Assembly (NCBI GenBank): GCA_964057225.1
Contig: OZ059899.1
Location: 8,184,001 to 8,248,000 of the forward strand
DNA from: Auanema rhodensis
Taxonomy: Eukaryota; Nematoda; Chromadorea; Rhabditida; Rhabditidae
Direction of reading: 5' to 3'
Length of the DNA: 64,000 bases
Part shown: piece by piece, positions 25,201 to 36,089 of the stretch
Numbering within the stretch: position 1 is the first letter of the stretch
How the letters are laid out: every line of letters begins with the position of its first letter
Translations under genes and position numbers: made by a program
Notes under the pieces: generated by a model
Seen by the model: only the letters and a program-made list of their open reading frames with translations
Database searches by the model: none
What the model was told of the DNA's origin: nothing

Positions 25201-28200
25201 AATATCTCATCCTATTCATATCCATACAAAAGAAGCATAATAAATTAGTCAGAGAGAGATGTATACATGTGTGATGGAGACTGCGAATGCGACATGCTTC
25301 ATATATTTTATGCGCCGTAGTTCTTCCGCCTACGATTTAATTATTATTCATTAATCAATAAATTTCTTTCCTAGGCTTGCGAGTGCTGTTTCTAATCTCT
25401 TTAGTTGAGTTTGTTACTTATAGCTTGGAACAGAGTTCTTTTTGTCTTGTGTTCTGCGATAGTTTCGTAAACCACATCTATGTTGCTATGATCAAAATAA
25501 GAAGCTTGTGATATAAACTATTGAATAATCCTGATAACTACTTCTATATCGATAGTCTAATGATTTTAAGCCTGGTAGAAAGAAATTAAATGAATAAATC
25601 GAGCCTTGTGCTTTGTCCACACGGGGTTGTTAATCTAGATGATAATCCTGTTGCTGGGCAGCCAATATTAAAGCTTATGAAGTCACCGAATTCAACTTCA
25701 TTGTCTAGCCGTCTAATATTTTCCGTTTTCAAAAAAATTACAAAATTGCTACTTGAAAGTGTTGCGAACAAATCTTGTTAAATGAAATTCTGATTCATAA
25801 CAATAGGGGCTCGAAAAGTTAGTTTGCATGACAACTGCTTTGAAAAGGAGATTATATCACCAAATATAAAATAATAGTTCGTATATGTTGTCCTAAGTTT
25901 GTACCTATGTACACCTAGAACAATGAGCAGTGAACCATAAGCTTTGAATGTAAAAATAGCCAAATAGAAAAGAAATACAGAATACTGTGCCATTAATTAA
26001 CGGAATTGGTTATTCTGTATTGATATTGTTGTGTAATTGTTATGAATGTTTTGTATTATATGGAATGCGTAAATATAGATGTATGTCAAATATAATTTCA
26101 CTAGTTAAAATTATGGATTTAGGCTTTATCTGAGTAATAGATAATTGAAGCTTTTAACTATACTAATTACACGCACCGGATCATATAAATGAAATGTTTC
26201 TGTCAATATAAATATAAAGAGAAATATTTGATGAAGTTGTAGTTGCAATATCAACTTTCATCTGTTTATCGTAGTGATATTATAATATGGTTATTAAATA
26301 TATCATCATATTATTACAAAATATTACTTAAAGATCAATTAAAGTACCTGTTGATTGGGGGTGTATAGCTTGTAGAATTTTGTAATGCAACCACTTCTAA
26401 CAGTTTTACAGCAATGAAATAAAAATTGAAAGCATAGATATATTTCACGTGAGAACGTCGTGACTTGTTTGAAGAATAAATTGGTTAACAATGACAATGT
26501 TGAGAAAATTAGATAAACCACAAGTTGTATCCCCGTTATTATCGTTTATCTTTGTTTCAGATTCATATAGCTAAATCACTTGAAGTTACTATTGTTGACG
26601 ATGAATCTAATAATGATCTCAGCCATCTAGTTGTATCAGGACATCCAATTAATTCTCTATCTCTTACTGTGACGGATAGTACGGGAAAGGTAATTTCATT
26701 ATAAATATATAATAAAAAAAAATCGTAGTGTTGAAATAACAAGAATACATATTTAGTTGCATTTGAATTTATTAATTTTAAATTGTTCAAATTAATTCAT
26801 AATATATATATATACACATATATAATAAAATTATATTTATAGATACATACATATGTATTTATATAAAGCATGAAATACAAATAAAAAAATTTTTGTAGAT
26901 TAAACTTTATTTTATAATAATAAAATATTTTGTAGTTTAACTCTAGTCATGCTTTACCGGTTGCTCTAAAAGACGATTCGCCTTTTAATCTTTTCGGAAC
27001 TTTATTCATTCGTCCTGAAACAGCGTGAGTTTGCCATTTTTAAAACTTTAAACATAAGAAAAATCAATAATTACTTGTTTTTATTTAATTATTTGCAGCC
27101 ACTGGTCTTTTCACAAGCGGGTTTTTTCGATTTATGTTCGATATCCTCTATACACCATAGGTGCAGAGCATGACCAAATCATCAGTTCTGGAAATTTTAC
27201 TTTTAAAATCTGCAACCATATCAACGAAGCACATAATCCAGTGAGTTTGAGTTTGAATTTTGTTCTTATGTAATGTTTTATCTATTCATAATATGTTTTG
27301 TTAAAGGTTGTCTCATTATTTTCGGATAATAATACTGAGACTTTTGTAGAATGTGGAACAGCTTATCATTACTTGAATATATCAAAGGTTTATTTTTTTG
27401 TATTTTTACTTTTTACTTCTTTTCAATTATAATATTTATAGTTTTTTTTTGATGCAACAAAAATTTATTTTCTGATTTAGAATTCTTCGATAATAGAAAA
27501 TTTGAGTAGCAATCAACATGTACATTGGATTATTATACTAATCTGTATTATTATTCTTCTTCCTTTTGTAATCTATCCAAACATGAAGTTTTTGAGATCC
27601 CGGATTATTCGGAACAAGGTTAGTGTTTGATAAACGGTCTATGTGTTGTTACTTATTTTTGAAGGGCTTTAAGTTCCAGATGGCGTCTAGACTATCTCGT
27701 AGGTTACCAGGAGCTCGTAGAACCAGCATATCAACTGAAGAGACAATGCTTCGATTAGGTATATTTCATTTTATATGCATCGATATCCAACAAAGCTGGC
27801 TTGAACATGCAAGAAAAATACATATTTTTCACGAAGTGGAAACATTTTTCTTATTTTGATATAATATGGAAGATATATAAATAAGCTGGCTGCTCAAAAA
27901 TATAGTAATACTGAACTTTATTGACGTGAAAACGGATAATCTTCTTCTTTTCACAACTTTGATGCAAATGTTACAAAAGATACCCAAGAGATATAGTTAC
28001 TTAGGAAAATAATGATTTTGCCAGTTATAATTAGTTCTAAATCGTTTGTTTCGTGTGATATTAAATGAAATTGCATATAGATGATAGACATGTTCAATAA
28101 AACATGAAAAGCTGCTCATATTGCATATGAAATACTCTAAATGTTTTTTTTTCAGAAGAACGAGCTTCGTTGTCATCTTCAGATTATTCAGGACAAATAA

Positions 28201-30142
28201 TTCCTAGTATTAATGGGGCTAGTATACAAATTCATGAACGTATAGGAAAGGTAAACAATTTTTTGAAAAGAAAAAAGAAAATTTTCGTTGTTTCTCATAT
28301 TTAGGGAGCATTTGGGGAAGTTTATTGTGGAACTTGGGACATCAAAGGTGAACGTAGTGTAGCAGTAAAAGCTATTTATCAAGCAGATGAACAAATTGAA
28401 AAAGAAGTAACATATTATATTCACACTTTTTTTTTTCAAAATTTTGTTTTTGATTACCGTTTCGATCAGATTGTTATTTGGTTTAACTTGATATTATTTT
28501 TACCGAAACGTTCAGATTTATATTTTCATGAAGTGTGCGAAGATAACATAACATGAACAGAGGAAAATTATATATTTTCTCCTTTCAAAATGGAATTATT
28601 TCTTAATTAATAAAGTTCTTATTATAGGCTCAAGTTCTATGCAGCTTAGATCATCCCAACATTGTACGATTATATGGCATGACAAGGGATGGTAGTAAAC
28701 TTCTTTTAGTTTTTGAAATGATGAATTTAGGTGAATTTGAATTGAATTTGCATTGTTTATATACATTCATATATAAATTTGTAAATAAATATGTATTAAT
28801 ATAAATTTTTAAGGCGATTTGCGGTCATATTTGAAGAGCCGAGCTCCTCAAGCTACTAATTATTCCCAATTTCCTCCTGCATTAACCTTAGATGAACAAA
28901 AGTTTATATTGCGAGAGGTAATGAGTTTTTTTATTCTACTTTATAATTTTTTTTCTGAAGATTGCCAAAGGTGTTCATTATTTGGGTGCACAGCAAATTG
29001 TGCACCGAGATCTAGCTGCAAGAAACTGTTTAGTTTCCGGAAAATCAGACTTACGATGTACTTCTGCAAGCCAACGGCCGCCGACTACTGTCAAGGTATA
29101 CATCTCAACTAATATTTTTATAATTATAAGCATAATCTCATATATGTTTAGTGATGAGCATAAAATCAGAATTTTAAAACTAATTCTCAAGATTTATTCA
29201 AGCATAAAACTTAGTTAAAAATAGAATTTTGCTTTCGCCAATTTTTGTCAATGATCTTTTGTATTTTATAAAAAAAAATTATATATATAAATTTGTGTAC
29301 ATATTTATCCAACAAGACAAAAATAATAAAATTATTGAAATAGGAAAAATAAAAAATGTTCATCCTTTTGCTATTATTTTAAAATAATTCTAAAAATGAA
29401 AGAATTTTTCATCCATCTTCTTTCGTTACCATGCAAAATATATTCATGTTTTTATTTTTCTATTTTTTGACTACAAACTGTAATGATAGAATGAATGTTT
29501 AATCACAATTTTGAGAATGGTAGCAATATGATATTAATACTTATTTTAGTTTTTTTCATATGCATTTCTTGAATTTGTTCCTTTCAGATTTCGGATTTTG
29601 GCATGTCTAGACGACTGAATTATCAGTCTGAATACTACCAAATGATGAATCAGTCGTTATTACCCGTTCGTTGGCTTCCTCCAGAAGCAATATCACATCA
29701 CAAATTCAGTCATGCTAGTGATATATGGTAGTTTCGAGATATTTGTAGCAAAGAGTTATTTTCAAAATTTTCAAGGGCTCTCGGCGTGACCATGTGGGAA
29801 GTATTCAGTTATGGCGAAGTCCCATTCGATACTTTAACTAACGACGAAGTTGTTTCGTACGCTATGGCTGGTTAGTACAGTGACATAAGATCATGTTTCT
29901 GATATAAAACGCTGTTTTCAGGTATGCGTCCTCCAAAGCCAAATGCTTGTCCTGCGGAAATTTACGAAGTTATGGAGAAATGTTGGGCAATGATTCCCGA
30001 TGAACGTATATCAATTGAAGATATCTTACTACATCCCTCAATATCAGCAATTACTGATATGAAAACTTCAGCTGCTAATCTTTCAACTTATACAGTTGCA
30101 GATAGTTCCTCATCCTCTTCACCTTCTACAGTTAAAGCTTAG
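22239..30142 (+). CDS. receptor tyrosine kinase, unclassified (YxxxYY activation loop)
   Basis: Sixteen exons (22239-22753, 22908-23067, 26561-26689, 26936-27024, 27099-27240, 27307-27387, 27481-27618, 27665-27758, 28156-28250, 28305-28406, 28628-28730, 28814-28917, 28961-29095, 29588-29727, 29776-29870, 29922-30142) sum to 2343 nt (780 residues). Order: signal peptide (MMLFIISLMFTTGYG), a roughly 400-residue Cys-containing ectodomain I do not recognise, one membrane helix (WIIILICIIIILLPFVIYP), a basic juxtamembrane segment, then a tyrosine kinase. Kinase motifs: GKGAFGEVYCG, VAVKAIY, VHRDLAARNCL, ISDFGMSRRL, YQSEYY, LLPVRWLPPEA. The YxxxYY loop and PPEA suggest the INSR/ALK/ROS/TRK neighbourhood. 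About 17 extra residues separate HRDLAARNCL from DFG. The tail is a short Ser run. Intron 2 is 3.5 kb. The start codon lies 51 nt after the RPL28 stop. Confidence 0.85.
23068..26560 (+). other. large intron of the receptor tyrosine kinase gene
   Basis: This 3493-nt intron is about 60 times longer than typical here. It has purine-rich and pyrimidine-rich stretches and an ORF at 25590-25781 that is open on both strands. I see no tRNA, transposase or clear cassette exon. It may contain enhancers or an internal promoter. Confidence 0.6.
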
Positions 30143-33009
30143 AAAAGAATAATTAGAAGCAGTTAACACTAGAAAGTGAAGACGTTGTGCCGTTGTCATA
30201 CATAATACTTTTTAAAATTTTTAAATTTGCATTCAAATATCATCATATTACAATCATACAAAATTAATTCAGTTATATTTTCTTATTTTTATTATTTGTT
30301 GGGAAAAAGTTATATTTTTATGTAATTTCAATATGTCATGAACCAATCACATTCCCTTATTCCGTGATCATTATTATATGGGTTTTCATTTGTACAAAAT
30401 TGTATACAATGTGTTATATCAATTCATATAGAAAAGCTTATTTATAAAAATTTTTTAAATTATTTTATTTGAAATATAAAGGCGGCAATGTTCTATTTAA
30501 ATATTAAATATATGAATATAGTATATGTATTAAAGATAGATAGATAATGCTATATACATATATGTATAATATATAGTTATATGTGTATGTTATATTATTT
30601 ATATTATAATTTTACGTAAAACAATATAATTCAATAATAAGTTTATCAAATTTCAGATTATTAATAATATAAAAAAAAAGATATTAATTAACTTACAAAA
30701 AACTTATATATAATATTCTCATTCAACATTCTACATTTTTTCTTTTCTTTACAATAGTTTTAGATTAAATATTTGCTTATTGAACCCATAAAGATCTTCT
30801 ATTTTTACAATGCAAGCATAAAAAGAGCAAAATGATAAGAAATTCTGTGAAACTATTAACTCTTATTAGGTTATTATCAGTAAAAACTTGGATATAATCC
30901 TACATAATCTACGCTGAAGTCATCTTGCGCAATTTCAAGTTTTCAAAATTAAGTAATAATATACTATATATACATGTATATATATATATATATATACAAA
31001 TGTAAGAAATATAATATATATGTATTTAAAAGTTCAAATCGAACAGACGAGTCAGTGTTCGTCTACAAATGTTCTTCAAATCTATTCCTCTATCTTTATT
31101 CATTCTCTTTCTGTCTTCTTTTATATCTTTTTTCTTTTTTCAAATTTATATTCCGGTGGTTTAGTCGAACTCCATCGTGGTCTTCGTGGTCGTCGTTAGT
31201 TGTCCACGGTCAGTTCAGCTTCTCTGTCTGCTCCCTCTGCATACATCATAATGTCTATGAACGAGGCGCGATAGAGAGCTGGCGAGTAGGCTAAGGGCGC
31301 GGGGTGCCATGCGGTACCCGGCTGGGGCCGGCCTGCACCCTCTCTCTTGTTACCCCCATCTAGCCAGTTCATCTGTTGTCATCTCTAACCAGCCGTTCAA
31401 CGTTCCTCGTATGGAACAATCATTTAACTATGTTCAATATCAGCAGTATCAGATAGATTGAAATGTTGGTATATGTTCAATAGTTCAGATAGTTGCATAT
31501 GTAACAATGAAAATCGAAGTGCTACAGATGATTTCTCAGCATTTTCAACATAAGCATTTTCTCAAATCTCATTCTTTATTATATTCTTGTTATTGTTGTG
31601 TAATATAATGATATATAATCATACATACATACATATATAGATAAAGATATATAAATATTGCTAAAACTCAAATATATTTCATCTAAACTCAAGTTCATAC
31701 TAATTAAGTTTATTAAGCTATAGCTATCTAAAAAAATGAAATAACAAGCAAATGTTCTAACGTTAATGATTTCTATCTCAACAATGTTCTTAAGTTCTTT
31801 TCATTTTCATCTGAAGAACTACGGTTATTGATTTCACAGTTTTTCTACCAATTGTTCAATTTTAGACTTAAGCTCCTTGGTTGAAATGAAAGATGACGAG
31901 AGGTCACTTTCGTCCATTTCTGATCTATTTTTTTTCTGCTCTATGTCAATTCTCTTTTAGCGATGCACCATGTTTGTTCTACCAATTTTGAACGTTCGAA
32001 CGCTTCGTGTTCCACCGTTCGGCCTAGTTTAGCGTCTTTCTTCTTTCAAAAATCTTTTCTTTAGCTCACCAATCCTGTCCAAAAATATGTTATAGGCCTA
32101 GTTCTCCCTTTATTTTCGAACACTGTCTACGGCTAATCTTTGACTTGCAGACACAAAAAATTACCTACGAATTTCGAATACCATTACCCTCAGGCGTAAT
32201 TGACATTTCATGGCGATGTGCTCGGCCTTCACCTACTAGTCTGCTAACTTTCACTTATTTCGAACACTCCATGATCTGGATTCCAGATATGGTCATTCAG
32301 GCGTTCTTTTCGAAAAAGAACGCATACAGTTTTGTTTCTTTGTCCCCTCTTTTCTCTCTGACACTTGTACTCTTTGACACACACTCATTCATCATTCGTC
32401 TTTTATTTCACTTCGGTCATCTTTGTATCTTTCTGTACTCTCATTTTCCCCAAATTCGGTACAAGACCCTTTGCTCATCTTTTCACTTTTAGTTCCAGAT
32501 AGACGAACGTTTTCGTTAGCTCCTCCCATTTTTCTTGTGTTCCAGCACTCAGTGTCACCCTCGTACCACTCCAATTCAGTTGGTCCTCCCTTCTCCACTA
32601 CATATTGTTCAAATTTTAAAACACTTTTTCTTTTTACAACAATCTTACTATCATATAATCATTGATTTATATAATATTCTTTAATAAAATATAATTTTGT
32701 TTAAAAAAAAACGAACGCTTAACATGTCGTCTTCATTATAGATATATGTTGTCTTTAGACGGTGACAAGATTCGAAGAACGCATCGTGCCATCCAGTGCT
32801 ACTTGAAACGGGTTCACTGGAAACAAACTCAACCAATAGAATTTTAGTGTTCAAAATTGCTTATCACTTGATACTTCCAAATGTTCAATGACTTTAACGT
32901 GGAACAATAATATAACTTAACTTCACAGTAATTATTCTGTTGGCTTGTATGACATTAATCTTTTCATTGAACATATTTTATTTTGAAATCGCCCAGTCAT
33001 TAATCAGCC
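30143..33009. other. intergenic region with a GC-rich island
   Basis: About 2.9 kb after the kinase stop. The first 800 nt are very AT-rich with a TA run near 30975-30996. A distinctly GC-rich block lies at about 31270-31400, including a GGGGCCGGCC palindrome-like core. Moderately complex sequence with T-rich tracts continues to 33009 and may be promoter or leader of the microprotein gene that follows. ORFs in this stretch look like chance frames. Confidence 0.45.
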
Positions 33010-34015
33010 ATGTCCGCGAACGAACGCTATCCGAGCAGTACGTTCCGAAAACTGATGGTGGTCTCATTACTGACTTCGTCCATTCGAATCAGTTTGTCTT
33101 TTCTTTACATGATACAAATGTTAAATTTCATACATAACAGCGTTCAACAAACGTATGAAAAGGCAATATTTCTGGAAAGTGGTAAAATTGAGACTTGTTT
33201 TCTTGGATTGGAGCGCAACCTAAAAGGGCAATTTTTCACTTACTCATCATCTTCCTCTATTTTTATACAGTCTCTTACATCTACGTCATCGACAATATCT
33301 ATTTGCCCCCCCAACCTGATTGTGTACGACACTTTCTTATACTTAAAAGTTATCATTAGGATAAAGGTTGGTCAGCTTAGCTATCTTTGACCATTGTTTT
33401 TATTCTAATCTTATCAGTAGCTTCTTAACACTGCTGAACCTTCATGAAATTCATGTGTTATCCGATTTTCTCTCTTGAAAAAGCTAATAGCATGGTGTTC
33501 AAAAATTTTTTTTTGCTTTTCTCCAACTCTTCTGATCTATATGCCCAGTCAAATGTAATGGCGCCTGGCAGTGCCGCTGTTCCCTACGGCACAAATAACG
33601 AACATCGTCGGTGGCCACCAATAAATATTGTTCATCCAGCATATTTTTGATCCAAATATTTCTGTTTTTTTATGCCAATTTTGCATTAAATACAATGAAT
33701 AATATTTCTAATACAGAGTTCATTTCAAACATTAGCCATTCAACCTGTATATATATATATATATATATCATATTTCTTTTAGTCTACGATTTCGTATTTT
33801 GATCATCTTCTCAAAACTTCTTATTATTCGTGAAGAACTAAAGCTTTTATTTACAGGGATAATCTCAACAAGGGTAGGGGCCTGCGACGCCCTCTCCTCC
33901 TCTCACCTTAAAACGTAAGTTGTATCCTTTTCATGTAAACTTTATACTAATTTATACAATCATTCAACACTGCATCCTTTCAGGTGTGCAGCGATATGTG
34001 AAGGCTATGAGATGA
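33010..34015 (+). CDS. candidate ~52-residue microprotein (four exons), function unknown
   Basis: The ATG lies 2 nt after an AATCAG acceptor. Exon 33010-33057 (MSANERYPSSTFRKLM) ends phase 0. Exon 33549-33610 (SNVMAPGSAAVPYGTNNEHR, phase 2) joins exon 33857-33873 (Arg, then DNLNK) and exon 33984-34015 (ending GVQRYVKAMR and TGA), about 52 residues. If the third exon instead reads through to the TAA at 33909, the end is GRGLRRPLLLSP, which would leave an intron in the 3'UTR. A phase-0 cassette at 33271-33366 could be added. AATAAA follows at 34042. Splice phases fit throughout. I do not recognise the protein; it is polar and basic, with no signal peptide or membrane segment. Confidence 0.45.
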
Positions 34016-34041
34016 ACCGGACGGGTAGCTTAGCACATGTT

Positions 34042-34047
34042 AATAAA
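34042..34047 (+). terminator. poly(A) signal of the microprotein gene
   Basis: AATAAA 26 nt after the proposed TGA stop. Confidence 0.5.
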
Positions 34048-34761
34048 GCTATAATTTCTTTTTAACTAGTGTTCATAATATCTTTTCCGGACAAATAAGT
34101 TTAGCCTGTTCTAAGTAATTTAAAAACGTGTTAATGGTTATAGTAAAATTTAAATATTTCAGAAGTTACAACAGCTATCCTTATTTGAGATCAGTACCAT
34201 GATGATTATAATTTGCTATAAATACTAATTCCTTAAATCAAGATATAATTAAACATCATGATAATATTATCCGTTAATGGGCTACATGGAGGTTAGAGCG
34301 GCGTAGTCACAGTCGAGTTGTATCGATGACTGTTTCATAACAATAAAACAATTTTTAAATATTTTTATTTTAATTATTGATATGTATACAAACTTTTCAA
34401 CAACAACAATTTAGAAAAATATATATTCAAATTTGTACAATCAAAGTGATAAGAATCACTTATGAATAGGAGCCAAGAAAATACAGCAATTAGTAGGAGA
34501 ATCATAAAAAAAAGTTCAATTATAAGTGTGATTGTGAAAGTGAACACATCCTCTCTAAACTCGAGCATAAAACCAAAAACTGAGAAAAAAAGTTTTTGTT
34601 TTTTCATAACAACTTAAATTTAAAGAATATCTAGAAGATGTACTTGAATTGTTTATTGAGGGGGCGGGCACGAACACATTCACACACCTAATATTAAAAA
34701 TAAATACACACAGAGTTAATAAGGAATTAATTAGATTATGAGCCTGAATGTGAGCGAGATC
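34048..34761. other. convergent 3' spacer
   Basis: About 700 bp of AT-rich sequence between the microprotein gene and the CENP-A-like gene. I see no gene in it. Confidence 0.6.
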
Positions 34762-36089
34762 CTACCATCTTTGAAGTCGTCTAACTAACTGTATATCCTT
34801 TGGTTGTAGAGTTACACGTTTCGCGTGAACAGCACAAAGATAACTGTCTGTGAACACTTGCACCAAGAATGCTTCAGTTGCCTAAAAATAAATTATATCT
34901 AGAATCCATCAATTATAATATTACTTCTTGTAAAGCAGCTAAAGCTTCTGAAGTGAAACGATAACCACAACTTCGAGCATCCATCTCGATTGCAATTTCC
35001 CTCACTAACCTTTGAAACGGTAACTAAAATAAAATTTTATAAGCTGTCAATCACTATAGACTACCTTTTGAATTAGCATGTTAGTAGTTTTTTGATATTT
35101 TCTGATTTCTTTTAGAACTTTAACACCAGGTCTATATCCTGGTTGGGACGTGGCTTTTCTATGAAAGTATGCGGATTTAGCTTTTTTAGTACTTACTGAA
35201 AAATATAGTATAAGAAAATAATGATAAAAAAGACAAACCAGGATATCTAGAATGGGAGGAAATAGTGGAAGCTCTTTCAAGAGCATCAAGCCTTTGTTGT
35301 CTATTTAGAGGTTTTCTATATTGTTGAGGTGTTTCTAATGCCATCATACGAATTGGAGATAAATTGTGTTGATTAGGCTGATTTTCAGGTTCATCATCGG
35401 AGGACTCAACTTCCTTTAAAGAATTTCAGTTAAAAAAAAAAAAGATAAACAAAATGATACCTCAATAGTAACACCTTCATAATCATCAATAGAGTCATAC
35501 CCTTCTGGGGCCGGAGGCTCACGTATTCTACTAGATTCGGGAGTCTCATAATTTCGGGCAGGACTAAAAAAATACAATAAACAAACAGCTTCAAAACGTA
35601 AAATCATACCGAGCGTAGCTTTGGAAGCCAAGATTCTCTTTATTCATTTGATGAGTTGGTGTGTACCTTTAAAACAAAATAATGATTATTCACAAAGAGG
35701 ACACATACTCTAAAGTATCAGCATTATACATTTTTGAGTAAGGATCTTGCGGAGAATTATACAACGAAGGTCCACCATTTCTAAATACTAAATATGAAAA
35801 CAAAATAAACAAATTTGCTTACGTATGATCATACATTACTCTTTCCTCTGTTGTTATAGTTGTTCTTCTGTACATATCTGGCATTGCTGAGCCATTTGAA
35901 TTAAATGAAGAGAAATACCCTCGAGAATTTGGAGTACCTGTAATTTTAATAGGTTATATTATTAACGAATCAAAAATAATTATTACCTGATACATAACCC
36001 ATTGACATTCCATTGCTTTGATTTGATGTTAATTTTTGTACATGACGATTTTTCTCAGCTTTTTGAGCAATGGGCTTTACACGAACCAT
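34762..36089 (-). CDS. centromeric histone H3 variant (CENP-A/HCP-3-like)
   Basis: Nine exons: 36089-35987, 35937-35823, 35780-35709, 35666-35610, 35563-35461, 35413-35239, 35195-35065, 35023-34925, 34881-34762. They sum to 975 nt (324 residues). The last ~95 residues are an H3 histone fold: [33 protein letters not shown], a loop 1 about three residues longer than canonical H3 (DARSCGYRF), ALAALQEATEAFLV and [18 protein letters not shown]. An expanded loop 1, the intron-rich gene and a ~230-residue tail with no canonical H3 tail identify a CENP-A-type variant. These replace H3 in centromeric nucleosomes and direct kinetochore assembly. The tail is Ser/Pro/Tyr/Asn-rich with an acidic patch (EESSDDEPE-like). 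The ATG is 3 nt after a CATTAG acceptor. Long tails are also known from nematode HCP-3. Confidence 0.88.

Noticed and set aside
31000-32700. Several 60-120-codon ORFs in T-rich sequence (for example 30974-31294, 32145-32492)
   Set aside because: Low-complexity Phe/Leu/Ser translations that overlap ORFs in other frames, without splice context or motifs.
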